Positions 55,224-63,942 of a stretch of DNA of 64,000 nt are shown piece by piece (position 1 is the first letter of the stretch; the number at the start of each line of letters is the position of its first letter). This DNA comes from Janthinobacterium sp. 64 (GTDB taxonomy: Bacteria; Pseudomonadota; Gammaproteobacteria; Burkholderiales; Burkholderiaceae_D): assembly GCF_002813325.1 (NCBI RefSeq), contig NZ_PHUG01000001.1, forward strand, positions 2,852,001 through 2,916,000, in the 5' to 3' direction. Below the pieces are notes generated by a model that was given only the letters and a program-made list of their open reading frames with translations, ran no database searches and had not been told where the DNA came from. Position numbers and translations under genes: made by a program.

Positions 55224-55646
55224 ATGTTCAACCCCTCTTCCGACGACGTGCGCCGCTTCTTTTGCGACACCTTGCGCAAGCACCGCGCCCATGACATCCT
55301 CACGCCGATGGAAGCCATCGCGCTCGACTGGATCCTCGAACATCCCGAGTATGAAAACGAGCTCTCCGATGTGGAAGCGGCGCTGGCGCGCGATTACTCC
55401 GTCGAAGGCGGGCAAGCCAATCCTTTCCTGCACCTGTCCATGCATCTGTCGATCACGGAACAAGTGCAGGTGGACCAGCCGCGCGGCATCCGCCCGGCCG
55501 TGCAGCAACTCACGCAGCGCCTCGATTCGGCCCATGCCGCCCAGCACGAAGTGATGGAATGCCTGGGCCAGATGATCTGGGCTTCGCAGCGCTCGGGCTT
55601 GCCGCCCGATACGGAAGCGTATATCGACTGCGTGCGGCGCCGCTGA
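55224..55646 (+). CDS. DUF1841 family protein
   Basis: 140-residue soluble protein. The family pattern is visible in MFNPSSDDVRRFFCDTLRKH, EAIALDWILEHPEYENELSD and NPFLHLSMHLSITEQVQVDQ. DUF1841 proteins are found in beta- and gamma-proteobacteria and have no known function. ATG 55224. The next gene begins 46 bp downstream on the same strand. Confidence 0.88.
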   Translation: MFNPSSDDVRRFFCDTLRKHRAHDILTPMEAIALDWILEHPEYENELSDVEAALARDYSVEGGQANPFLHLSMHLSITEQVQVDQPRGIRPAVQQLTQRLDSAHAAQHEVMECLGQMIWASQRSGLPPDTEAYIDCVRRR

Positions 55647-55692
55647 TCAGGTAGTATCATGTTGCCAAGAAACTCAGCCACTGAAGGATATC

Positions 55693-56811
55693 TTGGCCCA
55701 TCACACCATTCTCGTACTCGGCGGTTACGGTTTTTTCGGCACGCGCATTTGCCAGGCGCTAGCTGGCAACCAGGATATCCATCTGCTGGTGGCCGGGCGC
55801 GACGCCGCCAGGGCCTGGGCACTGGCGGCGCAATTGGGCTTGCCGCCGCGGCACGCACTGGCGCTCGATGCCGAGGCACCTGATCTGGCGCGGCGCCTGA
55901 CCGAACTGGGCGTCGATACGCTGATCCATACCGCCGGCCCGTTCCAGGGCCAGGATTACCGCGTCGCCCGTGCGGCGATCAAGGCCGGCGCCAACTATAT
56001 CGACCTGGCCGACGGCCGCGATTTTGTCGCCGGCATCGCCAGCCTAGACGACCTGGCGCGCCAGCGCGGCGTGTTCATCACCAGCGGCGCCAGCTCGCTG
56101 CCAGCGCTGTCCTCGGCCGTGGTGGACCGCTACCTGCCGCGCTTTCGCCAGCTCACATCGATCCGCCACGGCATCGCCTCCGGCGCCCGCGCGCCGGGCA
56201 TCGCCACCATGTCGGGCATCTTCTCGTACTGCGGCAAACCGTTCCAGCGCCTGGTTGCCGGCAGCCAGCAGACCACGCACGGCTGGCTCGACCTGAAGCG
56301 CCACCGTTTTGCCGCGCCCGTGGGACGGCGCTTGCTGGGCAGCTGTGACGTGCCAGACCTGGCGCTGTTCCCGCAACGCTATCCGAACCTCGACACCGTC
56401 ACTTTTCACGCCGGTTTTGCCGGTGCGCCCGGCCATCTGTTCGTCTGGGCCGCCGCGCAACTGGTGCGCCTGGGCCTGTTGCGCAGCCTGCTGCCGCTGG
56501 TCAGGCCATTGCACGCCATCAGCCAATGGGTGGAACCGCTGGTCAGCGACAAAGGCGCGATGTTCGTGACGCTGCAAGGCACGGGACTCGATGGCCTGCC
56601 GTTGACGCTGACCTGGCAATTGCTGGCGGCGCAAAACCACGGTCCGCATATCCCGTGCGGCGCGTCGATCGCGCTGGCGAACCGGTTGGCCAGCGCCAGC
56701 AGCGGTGGCGCGCCGCTACCGCACGGCGCGATGCCCTGCGTCGGCCTGCTCACGGTGGAAAATTACCTGGCCGCGCTGCAAGACCATGATGTGACCGAGG
56801 TACCGGCATGA
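55693..56811 (+). CDS. Saccharopine dehydrogenase-like NAD(P)-binding protein
   Basis: 372-residue protein with a Rossmann fold at the N-terminus (HTILVLGGYGFFGTRICQAL), a GRD segment after the second strand (LLVAGRDAARA), and the family region AAIKAGANYIDLADGRDFV. The C-terminal half has hydrophobic stretches. The substrate is unknown; relatives are annotated as saccharopine dehydrogenase or trans-acting enoyl reductase. TTG 55693 is used because AAGGA stands six bases before it and no ATG precedes the Rossmann core. Its stop overlaps the next gene (ATGA). Confidence 0.85.
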   Translation: MAHHTILVLGGYGFFGTRICQALAGNQDIHLLVAGRDAARAWALAAQLGLPPRHALALDAEAPDLARRLTELGVDTLIHTAGPFQGQDYRVARAAIKAGANYIDLADGRDFVAGIASLDDLARQRGVFITSGASSLPALSSAVVDRYLPRFRQLTSIRHGIASGARAPGIATMSGIFSYCGKPFQRLVAGSQQTTHGWLDLKRHRFAAPVGRRLLGSCDVPDLALFPQRYPNLDTVTFHAGFAGAPGHLFVWAAAQLVRLGLLRSLLPLVRPLHAISQWVEPLVSDKGAMFVTLQGTGLDGLPLTLTWQLLAAQNHGPHIPCGASIALANRLASASSGGAPLPHGAMPCVGLLTVENYLAALQDHDVTEVPA

Positions 56812-57278
56812 GCTGGTACCTGTTCGTCAAATGGCTGCACATCCTCAGCGCCACCATCCTGTTTGGCACCGGCATCGGCATCGCTTTCTTCAAGTGGATC
56901 AACGACCGGCGCGGCGAGGTGCGTGCGATCCGCCTGTCGGCCGAAAAGACCGTGCTGGCCGACTGGCTGTTCACCACGCCGGCCGTCATTATCCAGCCGC
57001 TGTCCGGACTGGCCCTGGCGCACCTGGCCGGCTATCCGATCCTGTCCGGCTGGATCCTCGCCTCGATGCTGCTGTATGCGCTGGCCGGCGCCTGCTGGCT
57101 ACCCGTGGTATGGCTGCAGATCCGCATGCGCAGCCTGGCCCGCCTGGCTGACGACACGGGCACACCGCTGCCGCGCCTGTACTGGTTCTATGCGCGCTGC
57201 TGGTTCTGGCTCGGCGTGCCCGCATTTGCCGCGCTCATGCTGGTCTACTGGCTGATGGTTGCCAAGCCCGCGCCATGA
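56808..57278 (+). CDS. DUF2269 integral membrane protein
   Basis: 156-residue membrane protein with four hydrophobic helices (FVKWLHILSATILFGTGIGI; PAVIIQPLSGLALAHLAGY; LASMLLYALAGACWLPVVWL; FWLGVPAFAALMLVYWLMV). An early His in VKWLHILSAT is typical of the family. Function unknown. It overlaps its neighbours by four bases on both sides (ATGA), so the three genes form one coupled operon. Confidence 0.86.
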   Translation: MSWYLFVKWLHILSATILFGTGIGIAFFKWINDRRGEVRAIRLSAEKTVLADWLFTTPAVIIQPLSGLALAHLAGYPILSGWILASMLLYALAGACWLPVVWLQIRMRSLARLADDTGTPLPRLYWFYARCWFWLGVPAFAALMLVYWLMVAKPAP

Positions 57279-57658
57279 CGCCAGCCAAGCTGCAAGGGCT
57301 GTACTGGGCCATGCGCCTCGGCATGGCCTTTATCTGGCTATGGACGGCGTTTGTGTCCTGGTATTTGTATCCGCATGCCGAATCGCTCGCATGGCTGCGC
57401 CGCAGCGGCATCACGGTGTATACGGAACACGTGTTTGCCGCCTCCTGCCTGGCCGACCTGGCCATGGGCATCGCCACGCTGTTCCATGCCAGGCCGTTGC
57501 TATGGTGGACGCAGTGCGCGCTGGTGGCCGGCTATACACTGGTGATCGCCGTCTTCCTGCCGGAATTCCTGATACACCCTTTCGGGCCGCTAACGAAAAA
57601 TATCCCGCTGGTCGCCGGCCTCGTCTTCCTGGCCCTATATGAAAAAAGCCGTGGCTAG
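57275..57658 (+). CDS. DoxX-like membrane protein
   Basis: 127-residue protein of four helices (LYWAMRLGMAFIWLWTAFVS; FAASCLADLAMGIATLF; LWWTQCALVAGYTLVIAVFL; NIPLVAGLVFLAL). It belongs to the broad DoxX/SURF4-like group. Last gene of the three-gene membrane operon. Its final codons lie within a minus-strand terminator that serves the norB operon from the other side. Confidence 0.82.
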   Translation: MTPAKLQGLYWAMRLGMAFIWLWTAFVSWYLYPHAESLAWLRRSGITVYTEHVFAASCLADLAMGIATLFHARPLLWWTQCALVAGYTLVIAVFLPEFLIHPFGPLTKNIPLVAGLVFLALYEKSRG

Positions 57659-57666
57659 CACGGCTT
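57642..57666 (-). terminator. Terminator of the nirK-ytfE-norB operon
   Basis: AAGCCGTG-GCTAG-CACGGCTT (57646-57666) with a U-run on the minus strand (57642-57647). It overlaps the 3' end of the convergent DoxX-like gene. Confidence 0.85.
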
Positions 57667-57706
57667 CGGGAGATCGACCAACAACACTCGGCGGCGCAGC
57701 AAGCGA

Positions 57707-59980
57707 TCAGGCTGGCCGTACCGCCTGTGGCAGCGCGGGTGCCTTCGCCTTGCCCAGCAACCCCAGCACCACCTGCAGCGCCATGGCAATGGCGCCGACG
57801 ATGAACACCACGTCGCCGAAGGTACGCACCCAGCGCAGGTTCTGCAACAGCGGCTGCTGCATAAATGCCTCGCTACGCGCATACCACAGGCCTTCCGTCA
57901 CGCTGGCGTGGAACTGGATGATGCCAATCGGCAGCAAGCTGGTAAAGAGCATCAGCACCAGGCCCGCGTTCAGGCCCCAAAACGCCGTCTTCATCAACGC
58001 CGGGCTGAAGCGGTAATCGGGCCGCAAATAGCGCAGCACCAGCAAGGTAAAGCCCAGCGCCAGGAAACCGTACACGCCGAACAGCGCCGCATGCGCATGC
58101 GTCGCGGTGGTGTTGAGTCCCTGGATGTAATACAGCGCCACGGGCGGGTTGATCATGAAGCCGAAGACACCGGCGCCCAGCATGTTCCAGAAGGCGACGG
58201 CGACAAAGCACATCATCGGCCAGCGCAACTGCTCCATCCACGGCGCGCGCGCTTTCAGGCGCCAGTTCTCCCAGGCCTCGTGGCCCAGCACGATCAGCGG
58301 CACCACTTCGAGCGCGCTGAAACTGGCGCCGATGGCCATCACGGGCGTGGTGGTGCCGGCAAAGTACAGATGGTGGAAGGTGCCGGGTATGCCGCCCAGC
58401 ATGAACAGCGAGGCCGACGCCAGGCTGGCCGTCGTGGCCATGCGCACCGACACCAGGCCCAGAGTCGAGAAGATGAAGGCCAGCGCCGTCGTGGCGAATA
58501 CTTCAAAGAAGCCTTCCACCCACAGATGCACCACCCACCAGCGCCAGTATTCCATCACCGACAGGTGCGTGCGTTCGCCGTAGAACAGGCCGGCGCCGTA
58601 GAACAGGCCGATGGCGCCGACGGACGCGGTCAGCAGCGCCAGCAGATTCCTGTCGCCGCCCGGCTGGCGCAGGGCCGGCACGACGCCGCGCAGCATCAGC
58701 ACGAGCCACAGCAAGATGCCGACGAATTTGCCGATCTGCCACAAGCGTCCCAGGTCCACATATTCATAGCCCTGGTGGCCGAGCCAGAAATTCCACTCGG
58801 GCGGCATCACTTGCGCGATGGCCAGGTAGTTGCCGATAAACGAGCCGACGACGACGGCGACCAAGGCCCAGAACAGCACGTCGACACCAAGGCGCTGCCA
58901 CTTCGGATCCTTGCCGCCGTTGATCAGGGGCGCGAGGAACAGGCCGGCGGCCAGGAAGCCCGTGGCGATCCAGAACAGCGCGGCCTGGATATGCCAGGTG
59001 CGCGTGAGCGCATACGGGAACCAGCGCGACACGTCGATGCCGTAGAACTGCTGTCCTTCCACCGTGTAGTGCGCCGTAAAGCCGCCGATGAAGACCTGGA
59101 AGATGAACAGCGCCACCACCAGGAACAGATATTTCCCCAGTCCCCGCTGCGAGGGCGTGAGCGCAAACGTCGTCAAGGGATCGCGCGCGCCGGGCGTCGG
59201 CAGCGCTTCATCATGGTCGCGCAAAAAGGCCCAGCCCCAGACGAGGAAGCCCACGCCGGCCAGCAGCACCACCACGCTGGCAACGGACCAGACGAGGTTT
59301 TCGCCGCTGGGCTGGTTGCCGATCAGCGGTTCGTGCGGCCAGTTGTTCGTATAGGTCACTTTCTGGCCCGGACGCTCGGTGGCGGCGGCCCACGCCGTCC
59401 AGAAGAAGAACTGCGTCATCTGCGCGCGCCGCTCGGCGCTGGGCAGGGTGTTTTCCTTCATGGCGAAATGCTCGCGGCTTTTTTGCAGCGCCGGTGCGTC
59501 GGAGAACAGCTGGTCGTAATAGTGCGCCGTGTTGGCAATGGCTTGCACGCGGCGCGCCGACAGGCGCAGTACTTGTTCTTCATCGACCCGGTTGGCGCGG
59601 TATTCCATCTTGAGCGCTTCGCGCAGCGCCGCCTGCGCGGGGCCGTCGAGCGCCGCGTAGGCCTTGCCATGCTGCTCTTGCGCGGCCAGTTCCAGCCAGG
59701 CCGTCAATTCGCGGTGCAGCCAGTCGGCCGTCCAGTCGGGCGCCTGGTAGGCGCCGTGGCCCCAGATGGAACCGAGCTGCATGCCGCCCACCGATTGCCA
59801 GGCCGTCTGGCCGTCGAGGATGCCCTCGCGGTCGAACAGCTGCCGGCCATCTTGCGCCAGCACTTGTGCGGGAATCGGCGGCGCTTGCCGGTACACTTCC
59901 GTGCCGTAGTAGCCGAGCAGCGAAAACGTCACGATCAGTACACCGATCAGGGTGAACCAGAGTTTTTTATAGGGACCCAT
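57707..59980 (-). CDS. norB: Quinol-dependent nitric oxide reductase NorB (qNOR)
   Basis: Single-subunit NO reductase of the inner membrane that takes electrons from quinol. It has 757 residues, the length of qNOR rather than cNOR. A first helix (KLWFTLIGVLIVTFSLLGYY) and a large periplasmic domain precede the 12-helix core. Haem and Fe ligands are seen in RTWHIQAALFWIATG, VVHLWVEGFFEVFATTAL (with Glu), GTFHHLYFAGTTTP and ATHAHAALFGVYG. No norC gene is present, consistent with the quinol type. ATG 59980 follows GGAAAG. It is the last gene behind nirK and ytfE. Confidence 0.96.
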   Translation of the reverse strand: MGPYKKLWFTLIGVLIVTFSLLGYYGTEVYRQAPPIPAQVLAQDGRQLFDREGILDGQTAWQSVGGMQLGSIWGHGAYQAPDWTADWLHRELTAWLELAAQEQHGKAYAALDGPAQAALREALKMEYRANRVDEEQVLRLSARRVQAIANTAHYYDQLFSDAPALQKSREHFAMKENTLPSAERRAQMTQFFFWTAWAAATERPGQKVTYTNNWPHEPLIGNQPSGENLVWSVASVVVLLAGVGFLVWGWAFLRDHDEALPTPGARDPLTTFALTPSQRGLGKYLFLVVALFIFQVFIGGFTAHYTVEGQQFYGIDVSRWFPYALTRTWHIQAALFWIATGFLAAGLFLAPLINGGKDPKWQRLGVDVLFWALVAVVVGSFIGNYLAIAQVMPPEWNFWLGHQGYEYVDLGRLWQIGKFVGILLWLVLMLRGVVPALRQPGGDRNLLALLTASVGAIGLFYGAGLFYGERTHLSVMEYWRWWVVHLWVEGFFEVFATTALAFIFSTLGLVSVRMATTASLASASLFMLGGIPGTFHHLYFAGTTTPVMAIGASFSALEVVPLIVLGHEAWENWRLKARAPWMEQLRWPMMCFVAVAFWNMLGAGVFGFMINPPVALYYIQGLNTTATHAHAALFGVYGFLALGFTLLVLRYLRPDYRFSPALMKTAFWGLNAGLVLMLFTSLLPIGIIQFHASVTEGLWYARSEAFMQQPLLQNLRWVRTFGDVVFIVGAIAMALQVVLGLLGKAKAPALPQAVRPA

Positions 59981-59994
59981 GGGTCTTTCCTTTG

Positions 59995-60672
59995 TCAGTG
60001 CACCACGGCCGGCGCAAAGCGCTCGAACAGGATATTGTTTTCAGTATGGATATGCGCCATCAGATCCTCGCGGAAGGTGCGCAAGCCCGTGTACAGCGCG
60101 CGCCAGGTGGTGCAGGCGCCGGCCGGCGCAGTGATGTCGTTCGTCATCGCCTCCATCGCGCGCAGGGCCACGCCATGGTCGTCGTGCTCCATGCGCATCA
60201 CGTTGATGGGCGCGCCGGCGCGCGGGCCCTGGCCGCGCACGATCATGGGGAACAGCACGTCCTCTTCCTTGCGCATATGGCTTTCCAGCTCCTGCGCCAT
60301 GGCCGACAGGTGTTCCGCCAGCCCGTGCGGACAGTCGGCGCGGTCGCCATGCACCTGCTCGACCTTGCGGGCCAGGCGTATCAGCTCGGGCAGCTGCTCG
60401 CGGTGCACGGCGTGGTAGCGCGCCAAAATATGTTCCACCAGCTCGGTGGCCGATGCTTCCTGCCAGTCACGCTCGCCGCTGGCGTCAGTCCGTCCTGCCA
60501 GCACTTGCAGTTCCTTGACGATGGGCGCCGTGTCCACGCCGGCCGCTTCGGCCGCCGCGCGCAGGGTCTTGTTGCCGCCGCAGCAGAAATCCAGGCGGTG
60601 CGCATCGAACAGGCGCGTGGCGCCAGGGATGCGGCGGGCCAGCTGGCCCAGGGATTGTTCGATCAGTTCCAT
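59995..60672 (-). CDS. ytfE: Di-iron Fe-S cluster repair protein YtfE/Ric (NorA type)
   Basis: 225-residue hemerythrin-like di-iron protein for repair of iron-sulfur centres after NO damage, or for NO buffering as proposed for NorA. The N-terminal ScdA region has HRLDFCCGGNKTL. The hemerythrin-like part supplies His and Glu ligands in LARYHAVHREQLPELI, LESHMRKEEDVLFPMI, VMRMEHDDHGVAL and LMAHIHTENNILF. It is located between nirK (30 bp) and norB (14 bp). In Ralstonia the same protein heads the NorR-controlled norAB operon. Confidence 0.95.
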   Translation of the reverse strand: MELIEQSLGQLARRIPGATRLFDAHRLDFCCGGNKTLRAAAEAAGVDTAPIVKELQVLAGRTDASGERDWQEASATELVEHILARYHAVHREQLPELIRLARKVEQVHGDRADCPHGLAEHLSAMAQELESHMRKEEDVLFPMIVRGQGPRAGAPINVMRMEHDDHGVALRAMEAMTNDITAPAGACTTWRALYTGLRTFREDLMAHIHTENNILFERFAPAVVH

Positions 60673-60702
60673 AGATGCTCCTTGATGATGAATGTGGTGG
60701 TG

Positions 60703-62169
60703 TTATTGAACGGCGCCAGCGTGATACACGCCGGGCACGGGGTCGCCGGTCACTTCCAGCACGCCCACGGCGCCCTTGCCGGCGCGCGACAGCGCATGGT
60801 CGACCAGCAGATAGCTGCCAGGGTGCTGTACCTTGAGTTCGACGATGGTCGCGCCGCCCGGTGCCACCAAGGTGGTCTGCACGTCGTGTTTCGGGCTGCT
60901 GATCGAGCCTTCGCTGTACACCTTGTCGAAGATCTCGCCGATGATGTGGAACGATGAAATCTTGTTCGGGCCACCCACGCCAAAATAGATGCGCACCGTC
61001 TCGCCGACTTTCGCCTGCAGTTTGTGCGTCTTGCTCAGGGCGCCTACTTCGCCATTGAAGACGTAGTAATCGGGCAGCTCATTGGCCATTTTTTCCAGGT
61101 TCGCTTCCTGGTGCACGGGCGCGCCGTGCGGCCGGCCCGTGTACATCTCGCCCTGCATCACGTAATACTCGCGGTCGACTTTCGACAGGCCGCCTTCCGG
61201 TTCGACCAGGATCATGCCGTACATGCCGGCCGCGATATGCTGTGGCACCAGCGGCGTGGCGCAGTGGTACACGAACAGGCCCGGATTGAGTGCTTTGAAG
61301 GTGACGGTTTTTTCCTGGCCCGGCGCCACCTGCGTGTGCTGTCCGCCGCCATGGCCGCCTGTCACGGCGTGCAGGTCGATCGAGTGGATCATCTTGCTGT
61401 CCTTGGCGTTGAACAGGGTCAGTTCAACCGTGTCGCCCACCTTCGCGCGCAGCATCGGGCCGGGCACTTGCCGGTTGAAGGTCCAGTAGGTAAAAGTGGT
61501 GCCGTCATCGAGCTTGCCCGGCAATTCCACCGTCTCCATGCGGTATTTCAGGGTTTGCGGCGCGCGCGCGCCGATGGCCGCCGGTACCTGCGCCGGGTTG
61601 GCCGCCACGTTGACGGCCGAGGGATCGGGGCCACGCATCGGCGACGGTGCGGGCGTGTACAGGGCCAGCGCGGCGGCCTGGCTCGATTCGCTGGCAGCCT
61701 TCGGCGCCGCCGTCTCGGCCAGCGACGTGCCGGTCACTTCCAGCTTGCCTTCCATGCCGATCTGGCGGTGGCCGGGGATCGAGCAGTAATAGGTGAACGT
61801 GCCGGCGCGCGTGACCTTGAAGCGCACGGTGGTGCTGCCGCTATTGGCGCTGAATTTACTTGAGGCCACGTTGAGTTCCGGGATCAGCAGATCGTGCTCG
61901 GCGCCTTCGCCGCTTTTCAGCACCAGTTCCACCGTGTCGCCCACCTTGGCCGCCAGCACGGGGTTGACCTGTCCCTTGGCGTCGATGAACACCATCTTGC
62001 CGTCGACGATATTGGTTTGCAGTTCATAGCGCTTGACCGCGGCGGCGGCCGAGGGTTGGCTGACTGCGGCGGCGCTGGCCGGCAGGCTCGCCTGGGCTTG
62101 CACGGACAGGGGCATGGCCAGGACACAGACGGCGGCGGCAATGGCGCGGAGGGAGGGAGTCGTTTTCAT
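60703..62169 (-). CDS. nirK: Copper nitrite reductase NirK with N-terminal cupredoxin domain
   Basis: Periplasmic enzyme reducing nitrite to NO, 488 residues, about 110-150 more than the usual two-domain NirK. A signal peptide (LRAIAAAVCVLAMPLSVQA) is followed by an extra cupredoxin at residues about 45-150. That domain has a full type 1 copper set in EHDLLIPELNV and TYYCSIPGHRQIGMEGK. The NirK core has the catalytic Asp-His in IHSIDLHAVTGGHGGG. The type 1 copper set is in LFVYHCATPLVPQHIAAGMY, and the late His in FHIIGEIFDKVY. ATG 62169 follows AAGGAAAG; a TTG one codon earlier was rejected. It is the first gene of nirK-ytfE-norB. Confidence 0.95.
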   Translation of the reverse strand: MKTTPSLRAIAAAVCVLAMPLSVQAQASLPASAAAVSQPSAAAAVKRYELQTNIVDGKMVFIDAKGQVNPVLAAKVGDTVELVLKSGEGAEHDLLIPELNVASSKFSANSGSTTVRFKVTRAGTFTYYCSIPGHRQIGMEGKLEVTGTSLAETAAPKAASESSQAAALALYTPAPSPMRGPDPSAVNVAANPAQVPAAIGARAPQTLKYRMETVELPGKLDDGTTFTYWTFNRQVPGPMLRAKVGDTVELTLFNAKDSKMIHSIDLHAVTGGHGGGQHTQVAPGQEKTVTFKALNPGLFVYHCATPLVPQHIAAGMYGMILVEPEGGLSKVDREYYVMQGEMYTGRPHGAPVHQEANLEKMANELPDYYVFNGEVGALSKTHKLQAKVGETVRIYFGVGGPNKISSFHIIGEIFDKVYSEGSISSPKHDVQTTLVAPGGATIVELKVQHPGSYLLVDHALSRAGKGAVGVLEVTGDPVPGVYHAGAVQ

Positions 62170-62214
62170 CAAGCTTTCCTTGGTCTTGTATGCCGGTTCG
62201 GCACCCTTACCTAG

Positions 62215-62229
62215 GCAATCCGTGTGCCA
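62215..62229 (-). promoter_or_regulatory. Sigma-54 promoter of nirK
   Basis: On the minus strand TGGCACACGGATTGC fits the -24/-12 pattern TGGCACG-N4-TTGC with one mismatch; GG and GC are 10 bp apart as required. It lies about 46 bp before the nirK ATG. Confidence 0.85.
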
Positions 62230-62265
62230 GGAAAAACTTGTTTTAAATCAACGATTTGAAAAATG

Positions 62266-62284
62266 CAGGGTCGGTATGACCCTG
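62266..62284. promoter_or_regulatory. NorR-type binding site 1
   Basis: CAGGGT-CGGTATG-ACCCTG is a perfect palindrome around seven bases and fits the NorR core GGT-N7-ACC described for Ralstonia. It lies roughly 70 bp upstream of the predicted nirK start of transcription. Confidence 0.8.
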
Positions 62285-62293
62285 TTTAAGTGT

Positions 62294-62306
62294 GGTTCGT
62301 TGTACC
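62294..62306. promoter_or_regulatory. NorR-type binding site 2
   Basis: GGT-TCGTTGT-ACC again fits GGT-N7-ACC, 25 bp centre to centre from site 1. It ends 4 bp before the first possible norR ATG, so binding could also repress norR. Confidence 0.7.
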
Positions 62307-62310
62307 CTGA

Positions 62311-63879
62311 ATGGTACTTATGACCACCACCGCCATCCACCTGCTGTTACTCACCGACCTGGTCGCCGACCTGCCCGTGGCCGTGCGCCTGCAGCGCCTG
62401 GTGGGCAGCCTGCGCGCGCACTTCGGCTGCGAGGCCGTGGCCTTGCTGAAAATCGATGGCGAGCACCTGCACCCCGTGGCGATGGCCGGCCTGGCCAGCG
62501 ATGCGCTGGGACGCCGCTTCGCCGTTGCCGACCATCCGCGCCTGGCCGCCATCCTGCAGCGGCGCGGCGTGCTGTGCTTCCATCACGACAGCTCCCTGCC
62601 CGATCCCTACGATGGCCTGATCGCCGAGCGGGCCGGCGAGCCGCTGCCCGTGCACGACTGCATGGGCATGGCGCTGGACCTGGAAGGCGAACGCTGGGGC
62701 GTGATCACGCTCGACGCGCTGCAGGTGGGCACCTTCGACGCGCGGGCGCAGCGCGACCTGGGCGAGCTGGCCTGCGCCATCGAGGCGGCCGTGCGCGTGA
62801 CCCGCCTGGAGACGGAAATCCGCGCCCTGCGCCTGTCGGGCGGCGCCATGCTGGCCGATGCGCAGGCGCCGCGCGAGGAACATGACTTCGTCGGCCAGAG
62901 CAGCGCCATCACGCAGCTGCTGCACGAATTACAGGTGGTCGCCGATTCCGAACTGCCCGTGCTGCTGCTGGGAGAAACGGGCGTGGGCAAGGAACTGTGC
63001 GCGCACCGCTTGCACCGCCTGTCGCGCCGCGCGGGCAAGCCCCTGATCCACGTCAATTGCGCGGCCTTGCCCGAGTCCCTGGCCGAAAGCGAATTGTTCG
63101 GCCATGTGCGCGGTGCGTTTTCCGGCGCCGTCAGCGACCGGCCTGGCCGATTTGAGGCGGCCGAAGGGGGCACGCTGTTTCTCGATGAAGTGGGGGAATT
63201 GCCATTGTCGATACAAGCCAAGCTGCTGCGCACCTTGCAAAATGGCGAAATCCAGCGCCTGGGCGCGGACCGGCCGCGCCGGGTCAACGTGCGCGTGATC
63301 GCCGCCACCAACCGCAGCCTGCGCGAGCATGTGCGCGACGGCACGTTCCGCGCCGACCTGTATCACCGTTTATCCGTGTATCCCGTGCCGATTCCGCCGC
63401 TGCGCGAGCGGGGCAATGACGTGCTGCTGCTGGCCGGTGGTTTCCTGGAACTGAACCGCGCGCGCCTGGGCCTGCGCAGCCTGCGCCTGTCCGCCGCGGC
63501 GGAAAACGCGCTCTGCCACTACCGCTGGCCGGGCAACGTGCGCGAACTGGAACATGTGATCAGCCGGGCCGCGCTGAAAGCGGTGATCCGCGGCGCGAAC
63601 CGCAAGGACATCGTGACCCTGGAAACGGATATGCTCGACCTCGATGCGCTGGAAGCGCCGGCCGGCACGGACGCGCTGCCGCCAGTGCCAGGCGCGTGCG
63701 GCACGCCGGCGGCACCGCCGCTGTCCATGCATCAGATCGTGGAAGCGAGCCAGCGCCAGGCCATCCGGCAAGCGCTGGCCCTGCATCAGGATAACTGGGC
63801 CGCTGCGGCGCGCCAGCTGGGACTCGACGCCAGCAATTTGCATAAGCTGGCGCGCCGCGTCGGACTGAAGAACACCTAA
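62311..63879 (+). CDS. norR: Nitric oxide-responsive sigma-54 activator NorR
   Basis: 522-residue NO sensor and transcription activator. The GAF domain (residues about 20-180) has the features linked to the mononuclear iron centre, such as DPYDGLI and the His/Cys pair in PVHDCMGMAL. The AAA+ domain has Walker A LLGETGVGKELCAHRL, the sigma-54 loop as GAFSGA (Ser in place of the usual Thr), Walker B GGTLFLDEVGELPL, and FRADLYHRLSVYPVPIPPLR. A Fis-type helix-turn-helix ends it (NWAAAARQLGLDASNLHKLA). ATG 62311 and ATG 62320 are both possible and neither has a strong ribosome site. It is divergent from nirK. Confidence 0.94.
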   Translation: MVLMTTTAIHLLLLTDLVADLPVAVRLQRLVGSLRAHFGCEAVALLKIDGEHLHPVAMAGLASDALGRRFAVADHPRLAAILQRRGVLCFHHDSSLPDPYDGLIAERAGEPLPVHDCMGMALDLEGERWGVITLDALQVGTFDARAQRDLGELACAIEAAVRVTRLETEIRALRLSGGAMLADAQAPREEHDFVGQSSAITQLLHELQVVADSELPVLLLGETGVGKELCAHRLHRLSRRAGKPLIHVNCAALPESLAESELFGHVRGAFSGAVSDRPGRFEAAEGGTLFLDEVGELPLSIQAKLLRTLQNGEIQRLGADRPRRVNVRVIAATNRSLREHVRDGTFRADLYHRLSVYPVPIPPLRERGNDVLLLAGGFLELNRARLGLRSLRLSAAAENALCHYRWPGNVRELEHVISRAALKAVIRGANRKDIVTLETDMLDLDALEAPAGTDALPPVPGACGTPAAPPLSMHQIVEASQRQAIRQALALHQDNWAAAARQLGLDASNLHKLARRVGLKNT

Positions 63880-63942
63880 CCAAACCTACTGCGCGTCGGT
63901 TTTGTCAGGTGTCAGAACAACCAATCAATCCGGCGCTATAAC

